This document shows positions 37,261-45,888 of a stretch of DNA of 64,000 nt, piece by piece. Under the pieces are notes generated by a model, which did no database searches, was not told the DNA's origin, and saw only the letters and a program-made list of their open reading frames with translations. Source of the stretch: Methylobacter tundripaludum SV96 (lineage in GTDB: Bacteria > Pseudomonadota > Gammaproteobacteria > Methylococcales > Methylomonadaceae); NCBI RefSeq assembly GCF_000190755.2, contig NZ_JH109152.1, positions 248,001 to 312,000 on the forward strand, given 5' to 3'. Position 1 is the first letter of the stretch. Every line of letters begins with the position of its first letter. The position numbers and the translations under genes are program-made.

Positions 37261-39198
37261 TTACGACGCTTTTTGCTTAACCAAATTGATCAGGCTACCC
37301 GCCAACACCATTTCTACCTGGTATTGCGTCATCCGATGCTCGGTTTCATAGGTCTCGTTCTTGGTCAGGTTGATCACCTTGACGCTATTTCCCTGACGAA
37401 TGGCAGTGCGCACATCGGGAATTGATAGCCGGTCGCCTTGGGCGATCTTGTTCCAATCATCCGGATTGGCAAATATCAACGGCAAAATGCCGAAGTTGCT
37501 TAGATTCTGCAAATGTATTCTGGCAAAGCTTTTTGCGATGACAGCCTTGACTCCCAGATAGCGGGGGCCTAAGGCTGCGTGCTCGCGGCTTGAACCCTGC
37601 CCGTAATTGCTGCCGCCAACAACGAACGATCCCTGTTTTTGATAGCTCATAGCTCTTTCGGAGTACGTCTCGTCGATCGGGCTGAAAACAAACCGGCTGA
37701 TTGCCGGGATATTACTGCGAAAAGGCAGCACCTTGGCTCCGGCAGGCAAAATTTCATCCGTGGAAATATCATCCTCCACCTTCAATAGCACCGGCCCTTC
37801 GAGTATATCGGGCAGAGGCTCTAACTGGGGCAGCGGTTTGATATTGGGGCCTTTCTCCAAGTCATACAGTTCGCCTTCCGGTGCGGGGGGGACCAGCATC
37901 TCGATATTGAGGAGTACGGTCTCAGGCTCCATGAAACGGGGATACTCCATGCCCAGCGTACGCGGATCGGTAATCACGCCGGTCAGGGCCGAGGCGGCGG
38001 CGGTTTCCGGGCTGCACAAATACACCAGATCTTCCTTGGTGCCCGAGCGGCCAGGAAAATTCCGGGGAACGGTGCGCAGGCTAATGCGGCCCGTAGCCGG
38101 AGCCTGTCCCATGCCGATACAGCCGCCGCAACCGGCTTGGTGGAGGCGCGCGCCCGCATGGATCAGCTTTCCCAGTATGCCGGTTGCCGTCATGTTCTCC
38201 AATATCTGCCGGGACGTGGGGTTGACGTCGAATGAAACGCGGTCGTGCGCCTGTTTGCCGTCGACGATCATGGCTGTGATGGCAAAGTCCCGCAGCCCAG
38301 GATTGGCGGATGATCCGATATAGGATTGGTAGATTTCCCGGCCCGCCACCTCGCGCACCGGCACCACGTTACCCGGACTGCTGGGCAGCGCGATCAGAGG
38401 CTCCAGCTCCGACAGGTTGATTTCCTCGTATTCGTCGTATTCCGCATCCGGGTCTGCGAGAATTTCCCGAAAGGCTTGCTCGCGCCCCTGGCTTTTGAGG
38501 AACGCCATGACCGCATCGTCCGATGGAAAAACCGACGTGGTGGCGCCCAGTTCGGCGCCCATGTTGGCGATCACATGCCGGTCCATGGCGGTCAGGGATT
38601 TCAATCCGGGACCGTAATATTCGACGATCTTGCCAACCCCGCCGTCCACGTCGTGCCTGCGCAGCATTTCCAAAATTACATCTTTGGCGCTCACCCAGTC
38701 GGGCATTTCCCCGACCAGTTTGACGCCCCATGTTTTCGGCATTTTCAGGTAAAACGGTTCCCCCGCCATCGCCATCGCCACCTCCAGGCCGCCCGCACCG
38801 ATTGCCAGCATTCCCAATGAACCGGCCGCGCAGGTATGGCTATCCGAGCCTAACAAGGTTTTTCCCGGCACGCCGAAGCGCTCCATATGCACGGGATGAC
38901 TCACGCCGTTACCGGGGCGGCTATACCAAAGGCCGAACTTCTTACACGCACTACGCAAAAACAGATGGTCGTCGGCGTTTTTAAAGTCTTCCTGCAGCAG
39001 GTTGTGATCTACATACTGGACGGAAAGTTCGGTTCGTATGCGCGGAAGGCCAATCGCTTCAAATTCCAGCATGACCAGCGTGCCCGTTGCATCCTGGGTG
39101 AGCGTTTGATCGATTTTTAAGCCGATCTCTTCACCGCATACCATGCGGCCTTCGACCAAGTGACTTTCGATCAGCTTCTGAGTTACGTTTTTACCCAT
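37261..39198 (-). CDS. Aconitate hydratase
   Basis: A 645-aa [4Fe-4S] aconitase of the shorter 'putative aconitase' type rather than the 860-890-aa AcnA/AcnB. Cluster Cys residues are in LLGSDSHTCAAGSLG and HQAGCGGCIGMGQAP. The swivelling domain carries YGQGSSREHAALGPRYLG. Catalyses citrate/isocitrate interconversion in the TCA cycle. The ATG at 39198 (MGKNVTQKLIE) is preferred because GGGAG precedes it; ATG 39216 is an in-frame alternative. It lies between cysH and fdh on the same strand, with a 209-bp gap to fdh that holds an IS3 remnant. Confidence 0.9.
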   Translation of the reverse strand: MGKNVTQKLIESHLVEGRMVCGEEIGLKIDQTLTQDATGTLVMLEFEAIGLPRIRTELSVQYVDHNLLQEDFKNADDHLFLRSACKKFGLWYSRPGNGVSHPVHMERFGVPGKTLLGSDSHTCAAGSLGMLAIGAGGLEVAMAMAGEPFYLKMPKTWGVKLVGEMPDWVSAKDVILEMLRRHDVDGGVGKIVEYYGPGLKSLTAMDRHVIANMGAELGATTSVFPSDDAVMAFLKSQGREQAFREILADPDAEYDEYEEINLSELEPLIALPSSPGNVVPVREVAGREIYQSYIGSSANPGLRDFAITAMIVDGKQAHDRVSFDVNPTSRQILENMTATGILGKLIHAGARLHQAGCGGCIGMGQAPATGRISLRTVPRNFPGRSGTKEDLVYLCSPETAAASALTGVITDPRTLGMEYPRFMEPETVLLNIEMLVPPAPEGELYDLEKGPNIKPLPQLEPLPDILEGPVLLKVEDDISTDEILPAGAKVLPFRSNIPAISRFVFSPIDETYSERAMSYQKQGSFVVGGSNYGQGSSREHAALGPRYLGVKAVIAKSFARIHLQNLSNFGILPLIFANPDDWNKIAQGDRLSIPDVRTAIRQGNSVKVINLTKNETYETEHRMTQYQVEMVLAGSLINLVKQKAS

Positions 39199-39229
39199 GG
39201 CTTTGTACTCCCGCATAGCATCAGGTATT

Positions 39230-39328
39230 TTAATAGCAATTCTTTTCCTGACCAGATTTTAACTGCATTTCATAGTCTACGGGTGATACATAGCCATTGG
39301 CAGAATGAAGGTGCTCGCGGTTATAAAA
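39230..39328 (-). pseudogene. IS3-family orfB C-terminal remnant
   Basis: On the minus strand this reads FYNREHLHSANGYVSPVDYE then MQLKSGQEKNCY and stop, the characteristic C-terminus of IS3-family OrfB integrases. Upstream of it the frame is lost. This is a decayed insertion between the fdh and aconitase genes. Confidence 0.75.
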
Positions 39329-39407
39329 TATCGTTTGTCGTCCTCTGTCTTATCCGAAAACCAGGAGGCGTCACAATCGATACATCCTGCTTACTAAGGC
39401 ACAGCCA

Positions 39408-40607
39408 CTATTGCTTGAACTTCGCAGCTTCTTCGGAGCCGCCGGTGGCATCGCCTTCACTGTAGGAATGGGCGCCGACACCTGCCAATTTACCTGCATC
39501 GACTACCAGGTACTCGTTGCGGATCGGCCGACCTTCGAACCAGCATTCCAGCACCTCTCTGACGCCGGCGGCATAGCGGGCCTGCGCGGACAGGCTGGTA
39601 CCGGAAATATGCGGGGTCATGCCGTGATGAGGCATGCTCCGCCATGGGTGATCTTTCGGCGCCGGTTGCGGAAACCAGACATCGCCCGCATAACCCGACA
39701 GCTGGCCGCTTTCCAATGCATGGGCAATAGCGTCGCGGTCGCAGATCTTACCGCGGGCGGTGTTGATGATGTAAGCGCCGCGTTTCATCTTGGCCAGCAT
39801 AGCCTCATCGAACATGTGTTCGGTTTCCGGGTGTAATGGGCAATTGATCGTCACCACATCGCAAACCCGCACCATCGATTCAACATTGGGGTGCCAAGTC
39901 AGGTTCAATTCCTGCTCGACGGCAGTCGGTAGGCGGTGGCGATCGGTGTAATGCAGTTTGACATCGAACGGTTTCAAGCGGCGCAGCACCCCCAGACCGA
40001 TGCGTCCTGCGGCGACGGTGCCGACTTCCATGCCTTCCAGGTCGTAGGAGCGCGCCACGCAGTCGGCGATGTTCCAACCGCCTTTTACGACCCACTGGTA
40101 GGATGGAATGTAGTTGCGCACCAGGCTTAGAATCATCATCACCACATGTTCGGCAACGCTGATGCTGTTGCAGTAGGTGATTTCGGCGACGGTGATATTG
40201 TTTTCCATCGCCGCCTGTAAGTCGACATGGTCGGAACCGATGCCAGCGGTCAGCGCCAGTTTCAATTTCGGCGCTTTGGCGATGCGTTCCGCGGTCAGAT
40301 AGGCTGGCCAAAACGGCTGGGAGATGACGATTTCGGCATCGTGCAATTCCTGATCCAAGCGCGAGTTTTCACCGTCTTTGTCGGAAGTCACCACCAGCGT
40401 ATGGCCCAGACTTTCCAGATAGCGACGCAAACCCAATTCGCCGGAAACACTGCCCAGCATTTGACCGGGGATGAAGTCGATGGCTTTGGGGGTCGGAGTA
40501 GTTTGGCCGTCGGGATAAACTTTGATTTCCGGTATCGCGTCGCGGGCATAGGATTTTGGATAGCCGTCAATCGGATCGTCGTAAAGTACGCAAACAATTT
40601 TGGTCAT
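39408..40607 (-). CDS. fdh: NAD-dependent formate dehydrogenase (homodimeric, metal-free)
   Basis: A 399-aa D-2-hydroxyacid dehydrogenase family enzyme that oxidises formate to CO2 with NAD, the last step of C1 dissimilation. It carries the family's catalytic residues: Asn in ITYCNSISVAEH, Arg in IINTARGKICD, Gln in WFPQPAPKDHPW and His in MTPHISGTS. The Rossmann loop is TVAAGRIGLGVL, and the following Asp in LHYTDRHRLP favours NAD over NADP. The residue numbering and length are close to those of the well-studied Pseudomonas 101 enzyme. A single-gene unit divergent from the thioredoxin-fold gene. Confidence 0.95.
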   Translation of the reverse strand: MTKIVCVLYDDPIDGYPKSYARDAIPEIKVYPDGQTTPTPKAIDFIPGQMLGSVSGELGLRRYLESLGHTLVVTSDKDGENSRLDQELHDAEIVISQPFWPAYLTAERIAKAPKLKLALTAGIGSDHVDLQAAMENNITVAEITYCNSISVAEHVVMMILSLVRNYIPSYQWVVKGGWNIADCVARSYDLEGMEVGTVAAGRIGLGVLRRLKPFDVKLHYTDRHRLPTAVEQELNLTWHPNVESMVRVCDVVTINCPLHPETEHMFDEAMLAKMKRGAYIINTARGKICDRDAIAHALESGQLSGYAGDVWFPQPAPKDHPWRSMPHHGMTPHISGTSLSAQARYAAGVREVLECWFEGRPIRNEYLVVDAGKLAGVGAHSYSEGDATGGSEEAAKFKQ

Positions 40608-41177
40608 TTTTTCTACCTCAATGATGATTTTCCCTAAGGAATCGCTGATTTAATCCTGCGACAAGCTCAGGATGAACGGTGACGTATGGAAATACAGGCT
40701 AGATAAAAAAAATGGTTTATACAATATGTAGGTATACCTATTTGGTTTATTCGCTGGAACGGAATAACAAGGATGTGATTGTCGCTCAGGAGTCTGTCGA
40801 GCGTGAGATCGCCGTCCGCATCGTCCATTCGCAAGTTCAGTTAAATAGCCTATGTTTTTATCATGTCCAAACCGGCCTGTTGTACTCTCAGTCACAATCA
40901 AGCAACGGCCATGACTTAGCGATAAAGAAACCGATGTTTGTATAAGTAGTGATACGAATATTATTGATTTTATTCAGGAGTTATAAACTCCCTGACGAGG
41001 TTCTACTTAAGTTTTTATGGGTGAGCCTTTAGCAGTGTCCGTAGCTATCTTTGAACCTGCCGGAAAAACAATGTCTCCGCTAGCGAAGCGTTTGGCGACA
41101 AGCTACCTGAGTTATTCTATGAGTCCCATGAGAATCTTTAATCTTGGAAAATACACCGGCTTTAATTTGGAGGGATT
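40608..41177. other. Divergent intergenic region with leader-like repeat copy C
   Basis: Spacer between fdh (minus) and the thioredoxin-fold gene (plus). The core repeat GTAGTGATACGAATATTATT GATTTTATTC lies at 40946-40975. It continues into an AACTCC palindrome (CAGGAGTTATAAACTCCCTG, 40976-40995). A 'tacaatatgtaggtatacct' segment at about 40717-40736 resembles one ahead of copy B. A 77-codon frame at 40712-40945 has no recognised domain and I do not call it a gene. Confidence 0.5.
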
Positions 41178-43442
41178 TTGACTTTTTCTCTTTCGACACA
41201 TGCTTCTGCAAACAGGCTTATTGATTCGAGCAGCCCGTATCTGCTCCAACACGCGCATAACCCGGTTGACTGGTATCCGTGGGGCGAGGAAGCGTTTGCC
41301 AAGGCGCGGAAGGAAAACAAGCCGATTCTGCTCTCCATCGGCTATTCCACCTGTTATTGGTGCCATGTGATGGAACGTGAGATCTTTGAGAATCCGGAGA
41401 TCGCCAAGTTGATGAACGAGTCTATCGTCAGCATCAAGATCGACCGGGAGCAGCGGCCGGACGTGGATGATCTTTACATGACGGCCACCCAGATGATGAC
41501 GCACAGCGGCGGCTGGCCGAACAACGTATTCGTCACGCCCGATCTCAAGCCGTTTTACGCCGGCACCTATTTCCCGCCGGCGGCCTTTTCGTCGCTCATT
41601 CAGCAGATCCACTACATATGGATGCAGGATCAGGTACCCCTTAAAGCGCAGGCCGAGCGGCTGGCTAGCGCCATCATCCGGATCAAACAGCAGGAAAACA
41701 ATGCCCAAAGCAGCTCGCTTCCCGGCAGCCGGCTGGTGGAGGCGCTGATCAGCCATTTCAGCGATTATTACGACAACCGGCTGGGCGGGTTTTACCAAGC
41801 TCCGAAGTTTCCCAATGAGGACGCGCTGCTGTTCCTGCTTGAGGCCTACCGCCTGACCAGTAACAATACGTGCCTGGAGATGGCGCGCGGCACGCTGGAA
41901 AAAATGGCAGAGGGCGGGATACACGACCATGTCGGCGGCGGGTTCCATCGCTACGCCACCGATGCGCAGTGGCGTATCCCGCATTTCGAGAAGATGCTCT
42001 ACAATCAGGCGCTGCTGGGGCGTGCCTACACGGAGCTTTACGCGCTTTCCAATAAGCCAGATGACCGTGTCGTCGCCGAAGGTATTTTCGACTTTACGCT
42101 GCGGCAGATGACGCACAAGGACGGTGGCTTCTACTCTGCGCTTGATGCCGAGACCGACGCCGTGGAAGGCGCTTATTACGCATGGACGGATGCGGAACTG
42201 CAAGATGCCCTGGATACGGATTCCTACGCATGGCTGATGAAACATTACGGACTGGCAGAGATACCCAAGATTCCCGGACACAAGCATGTGGACGGCAGGG
42301 TGCTGTATCTGATTCAGCCGCTTTCGGAGAGTGCGACGGCGGAAGGACTGTCTTACGAGGATGCGGTTAAGAAACAGCAGGCCGTGATGACCTCGCTACG
42401 GGAATCGCGGGACAAGCGCAAATTACCGCATCTCGACAACAAAATCATCACGTCCTGGAACGGGCTGATGATCGACGCGTTCGCCCGCGCTGGACTATGT
42501 ATGAGGAAGCTGGAATATACCGAAGCCTCCCGCCGTGCAGCCGATTTCATTCTGGCTAATTTGCGGAAACAAGACGGGTCGCTGTATCGCACATGGCGGG
42601 ACGGCCAGGCCGAAATCTCAGCCTATTTTGAGGATTATGCCTTCATGATTCAGGGGCTGGTGTCCATCTATCGCGCGGCCAAAGATAACAGATACCTGCA
42701 AGCAGCGAAGGAACTGGCGGCGAAGGCCAAGCAGCTGTTTTGGGACGAGAAACATGGCGGGTATTACTTCACCGATGGCAGCGAGCTGTTGCTGGTGCGG
42801 ATGAAAAACGCCGTGGACTCGGCCATTCCCTCCGGCAATGCGGTGATGGCTCAAGCCTTGCTCGATCTTTATGAAATCACCGGCGATGCCGAATGGAAAC
42901 AGCAGGCCGAAGCGCTGCTTATTGCCTTCGGGCAGGCCATCACCGAGAACCCGAGAGCCTATACCCATATGGTACATGCGTTGCTTAGGCTGAATCATGT
43001 GGCACCGGCAGCGAAGGCCGCACAGCAACCGGATGAAGCGGTTACCCTGCGGGAGGCGATGGTAACCAAAACGTATGTGAAGGTCGGTGCGTCGGCACCC
43101 AAGCGCGAGGGCAATAGCCTCACTGTTACGGCGGTGCTGGACATTGCCCAGGGCTGGCATGTCAATGCCAATCCTGCGAGTTTCGATTTTTTGATTTCTA
43201 CTTCTGTTGATGTGCGCGAGGACTCCGGCAAGGCAGAAGTGGAGCCTGCCTATCCCGATGCGCGCGCGATGACTACACCACTGGGTGACATCAATGTTTA
43301 TGAAGGGAAAGTGAGTATTCCGGTGAAGGTGACGCTTCCGGGCAACGCAGAAAATCTCCGCCTGCTCGTCCGCGCCCAGGCCTGCAAGGATGCTACTTGC
43401 CTCGCGCCATCAGATTGGATCGTACCTGTAAAGTTAAAATAA
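41178..43442 (+). CDS. Thioredoxin-domain protein (DUF255/SSP411 family) with a DsbD-like C-terminal domain
   Basis: A 754-aa protein. Residues about 10-175 form a thioredoxin-like DUF255 domain with a CxxC ([12 protein letters not shown]) and the family signature [20 protein letters not shown]. Next comes an (alpha/alpha)6 barrel typical of the family ([40 protein letters not shown]). From about residue 630 a beta-rich domain with [13 protein letters not shown] resembles the N-terminal domain of DsbD. It begins with TTG at 41178 following GGAGGGA, because the family signature starts only 12 codons later and no ATG is available. Function is unproven; a thiol-redox role is inferred. Confidence 0.82.
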   Translation: MTFSLSTHASANRLIDSSSPYLLQHAHNPVDWYPWGEEAFAKARKENKPILLSIGYSTCYWCHVMEREIFENPEIAKLMNESIVSIKIDREQRPDVDDLYMTATQMMTHSGGWPNNVFVTPDLKPFYAGTYFPPAAFSSLIQQIHYIWMQDQVPLKAQAERLASAIIRIKQQENNAQSSSLPGSRLVEALISHFSDYYDNRLGGFYQAPKFPNEDALLFLLEAYRLTSNNTCLEMARGTLEKMAEGGIHDHVGGGFHRYATDAQWRIPHFEKMLYNQALLGRAYTELYALSNKPDDRVVAEGIFDFTLRQMTHKDGGFYSALDAETDAVEGAYYAWTDAELQDALDTDSYAWLMKHYGLAEIPKIPGHKHVDGRVLYLIQPLSESATAEGLSYEDAVKKQQAVMTSLRESRDKRKLPHLDNKIITSWNGLMIDAFARAGLCMRKLEYTEASRRAADFILANLRKQDGSLYRTWRDGQAEISAYFEDYAFMIQGLVSIYRAAKDNRYLQAAKELAAKAKQLFWDEKHGGYYFTDGSELLLVRMKNAVDSAIPSGNAVMAQALLDLYEITGDAEWKQQAEALLIAFGQAITENPRAYTHMVHALLRLNHVAPAAKAAQQPDEAVTLREAMVTKTYVKVGASAPKREGNSLTVTAVLDIAQGWHVNANPASFDFLISTSVDVREDSGKAEVEPAYPDARAMTTPLGDINVYEGKVSIPVKVTLPGNAENLRLLVRAQACKDATCLAPSDWIVPVKLK

Positions 43443-43564
43443 AAAGAGACGGCTTCAGATTTAGTCGCAACTATTTATAAAGCAGTAAAACTGCACTACG
43501 ACTCAATATTAAGCGAGTGCATCAATAGAGTTAAACTCATTTTTGAAAATGAAGGATGGTAACC

Positions 43565-43894
43565 ATGGCAACACATCATGCGGCTCCCGGAGAAATTGTT
43601 GACCTTGCTAGTTGGGCAGATGATTTACCCAACGAAAAAACAAAGGCCATTATAAAAACCAATGACATAGAATTAGCGCGCCTTGTCATACCAAAAGGCA
43701 AAGAATATCCAAATCACAAGGTATCAGGGCCTATCGTCGTTCATTGCCTTCAAGGGAAGATTGAGTTTACTGCTATGGGGGCAACACAAGAATTACATTC
43801 CGGTCAATTACTCTATCTTGTAGCAGGAGAGCCACATTCGCTTAAAGGAGTGGAGGATTCTGTGATTCTTTTGACAATCCTTATTTCAAGCTGA
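43565..43894 (+). CDS. Small cupin-domain protein
   Basis: A 109-aa single-domain cupin with the motif core NHKVSGPIVVHCLQGKIEFT and GQLLYLVAGEPHSLKGVEDS. Only some of the usual metal-binding His residues are present. The start at 43565 is set by GAAGGA at 43551-43556; an in-frame ATG at 43556 overlaps that site. Function cannot be assigned. Confidence 0.7.
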   Translation: MATHHAAPGEIVDLASWADDLPNEKTKAIIKTNDIELARLVIPKGKEYPNHKVSGPIVVHCLQGKIEFTAMGATQELHSGQLLYLVAGEPHSLKGVEDSVILLTILISS

Positions 43895-43910
43895 CTATTG
43901 GAAATGTTTT

Positions 43911-44183
43911 CCACGGCTCGCCTTTTCTTTGGTTACTTTCTTTTCGGCTGCATGGACAGATATTTGCTCCTGCAATATCCGCATTCACCACATCCCAGTG
44001 GATTATGCAGGAGGTAGAGCAATGCAGGAGCTATTGCCGAGGCGACGCAGGAGCAGTTGCCGAGGCGAAGCACAAGAAAGTAACTAGCCTTCGGGCGCGG
44101 CAACCCGGTTCAATCAAGTGTCGCGCTAGCGATTCCTTAATGTTAAAGCGGTCGAAATTCGACTAATTTGCGTAACATCAGTT
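43911..44183. repeat. Repeat with TTACTTTCTTTT stem and GCGTAACATCAGTT end
   Basis: Contains CGCCTTTTCTTTGGTTACTTTC and AAGAAAGTAACTAGCCTTCG arms, 'gtcgcgctagcgattcc' and 'cgaaattcgactaa', paralleling 23290-23430. It ends in TGCGTAACATCAGTT at 44169-44183, the right terminal motif of the MITE-like family. A left terminal motif is not visible nearby, so this copy is partial. Confidence 0.6.
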
Positions 44184-44310
44184 ACGTCATTAGTTTACAA
44201 ACGTATGTTGCACGCTAATTTTATAAAGTAAGCTTCGTGTAAAGCTAAACTCAATCGCTTGTCCTGAAGGTCATAAAAACGTACCCAGCGTTCACTGCGG
44301 GAGACATGAA

Positions 44311-45468
44311 ATGATTCCAGATCCAAGCCTTTCATCTCAGGCAACTTTCCGCAATACCCAAACGATTACGCTGTTTCTGGGCGGCGATGTGATGACCGGG
44401 CGGGGCATCGACCAAGTGCTGCCGTACCCCGGTAATCCGCGGATTTATGAACCTTATATGACTTCCGCCAAGGGCTATGTGAGGCTCGCGGAGGAAGTCA
44501 ACGGCCCTATTTCGAAACCGATCGACTTTGCCTATATCTGGGGGGATGCGCTTGAAGAACTCCGGCGCACTAATCCCGACGCCCGCATCATTAACCTTGA
44601 GACGGCGGTGACGTCCAGCCCGGAATTTTGGGCGGGGAAGGGCATCAATTACCGGATGCAGCCGAAGAACATCCCCTGCATTACTGCGGCGAAGATCGAT
44701 TGCTGTGTTCTGTCCAATAATCATGTCCTGGATTGGGGTTATGCCGGGCTGAAAGAGACTTTAACTACGTTGACAGGTGCGAACCTCAAGGCCGCGGGGG
44801 CGGGCCGAAACCTTTCAGAAGCCGAAGCGCCGGCGATTATCGAGGTGGCCGGGAAAGGACGCGTGCTGGTGTTCGGTTTCGGCGACGAAAGCAGCGGCAT
44901 TCCGTGGTTGTGGGGCGCACGCAGAGACAGGCCGGGTGTGAATTTACTGCCGGATTTATCCGGCGACACGGTGCGCCGCATCGCCAAGCGGATATCGGGT
45001 CTTAAGCAAAAAGCCGATTGGGTGGTGGCCTCGATTCACTGGGGCGGAAACTGGGGTTACGAGGTTTTAAGCGCACAAAGGGAATTTGCGCACCGGTTGA
45101 TAGATCAGGCCCTGGTGGACGTGGTGCACGGCCATTCATCGCACCATCCCAAGGGCGTCGAGGTGTACAAGGGCAAACCGATTCTGTTCGGTTGCGGCGA
45201 TTTTCTGAACGACTACGAAGGCATTTCAGGATACGAGGAATTCCGGGGCGATTTGGCCTTGATGTATTTTGTGACCCTGGACTCAGCGACAGGAAAGCTG
45301 GCCAGCTTGATCATGACACCCCTGCAAATCAAACACTTCCGCTTGAATTACGCACACCCTGATGATGTTCATTGGCTGCAGCAAATCCTGGACAGGGAAA
45401 GCCGGTCGCTGGGCGCGAGAATCGAATGGGTCAATGAATACCATCTGGCTTTATCGGTCGGACGCTAA
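44311..45468 (+). CDS. CapA family protein (calcineurin-like fold)
   Basis: A 385-aa protein of the PGA_cap/CapA metallophosphatase-like family. Motifs are LFLGGDVMTGRG, INLETAVTSS, LSNNHVLDWGYAGLKET, VVASIHWGGNWGYEV, VDVVHGHSSHHPKGVEVYKG and LFGCGDFLNDYEG. No signal peptide is evident. Family members take part in poly-gamma-glutamate capsule synthesis or act as uncharacterised phosphoesterases; no capBC genes are nearby, so a capsule role is not supported here. Upstream is a MITE-like repeat and downstream a leader-like repeat. Confidence 0.87.
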   Translation: MIPDPSLSSQATFRNTQTITLFLGGDVMTGRGIDQVLPYPGNPRIYEPYMTSAKGYVRLAEEVNGPISKPIDFAYIWGDALEELRRTNPDARIINLETAVTSSPEFWAGKGINYRMQPKNIPCITAAKIDCCVLSNNHVLDWGYAGLKETLTTLTGANLKAAGAGRNLSEAEAPAIIEVAGKGRVLVFGFGDESSGIPWLWGARRDRPGVNLLPDLSGDTVRRIAKRISGLKQKADWVVASIHWGGNWGYEVLSAQREFAHRLIDQALVDVVHGHSSHHPKGVEVYKGKPILFGCGDFLNDYEGISGYEEFRGDLALMYFVTLDSATGKLASLIMTPLQIKHFRLNYAHPDDVHWLQQILDRESRSLGARIEWVNEYHLALSVGR

Positions 45469-45485
45469 GGCAGAATGCGGGTGCT

Positions 45486-45604
45486 GATATAGGTAGTGGT
45501 ACGAATATTGTTGATTTTATTCACATGTTATAAATTTTCAGACGCGGATATATCGGCATTAAATTAGCCGAAACAGGAAATATTTCATTTGTTCCCGCCA
45601 ATAG
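45486..45604 (+). repeat. Leader-like repeat, copy D (upstream of a fae remnant)
   Basis: Nearly the same block order as copy B at 20819-20937: GATATAGGTAGTGGTACGAA, TATTGTTGATTTTATTCACA, TGTTATAAATTTTCAGACGC, GGATATATCGGCATTAAATT and TTGTTCCCGCCAATAG. It ends about 60 bp before a sequence derived from the 3' end of a fae gene. Confidence 0.7.
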
Positions 45605-45662
45605 CCACCAGAAGTGGGGCGGGTGCTATGTAGCTTATGGGGAGCTTTTCAACGGGTCGGGA

Positions 45663-45728
45663 TGTGCCGAAGTGATTGCCCGGAAAGACGTGCAGCAGCA
45701 GTATCATCCGCTTGCGGCGCATGATTAA
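45663..45728 (+). pseudogene. 3' remnant of a second fae gene
   Basis: Reads CAEVIARKDVQQQYHPLAAHD followed by stop when split as CAEVIARKD and VQQQYHPLAAHD. The intact fae ends [18 protein letters not shown]. At DNA level GCCGAAG.GATTGCCC, ACGTGCAG and ATCATCCGCT.GCGGCGC are shared, and similarity continues a few bases past the stop. The upstream 450 bp of the gene are missing. It therefore marks a deletion of a former fae paralog. Confidence 0.7.
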
Positions 45729-45856
45729 AGAGTCAGTCAGGGTAAAAGTATAGGTTACCGGCCATGGACTCTACAAAATCAAAGGGCTTACTTGAAAACG
45801 AAATCCCTTTTTATTGTCTGACACTTGGGTAGGGTGATTTAGTCTAAGTCAGGGTT

Positions 45857-45884
45857 GTAGTAACATACCAGTAGTAACATATCA
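45857..45884 (+). promoter_or_regulatory. 14-bp tandem repeat upstream of the histidine kinase
   Basis: GTAGTAACATACCA is followed directly by GTAGTAACATATCA (13 of 14 bases identical). It ends a few bases before the first candidate start codon of the kinase. Tandem sites of this size often bind a regulator, but this is inference. Confidence 0.4.
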
Positions 45885-45888
45885 ATGG

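Noticed and set aside
40712-40945. 77-codon frame upstream of the thioredoxin-fold gene
   Set aside because: It overlaps the leader-like repeat region and has no ribosome binding site or known motif; kept as intergenic.
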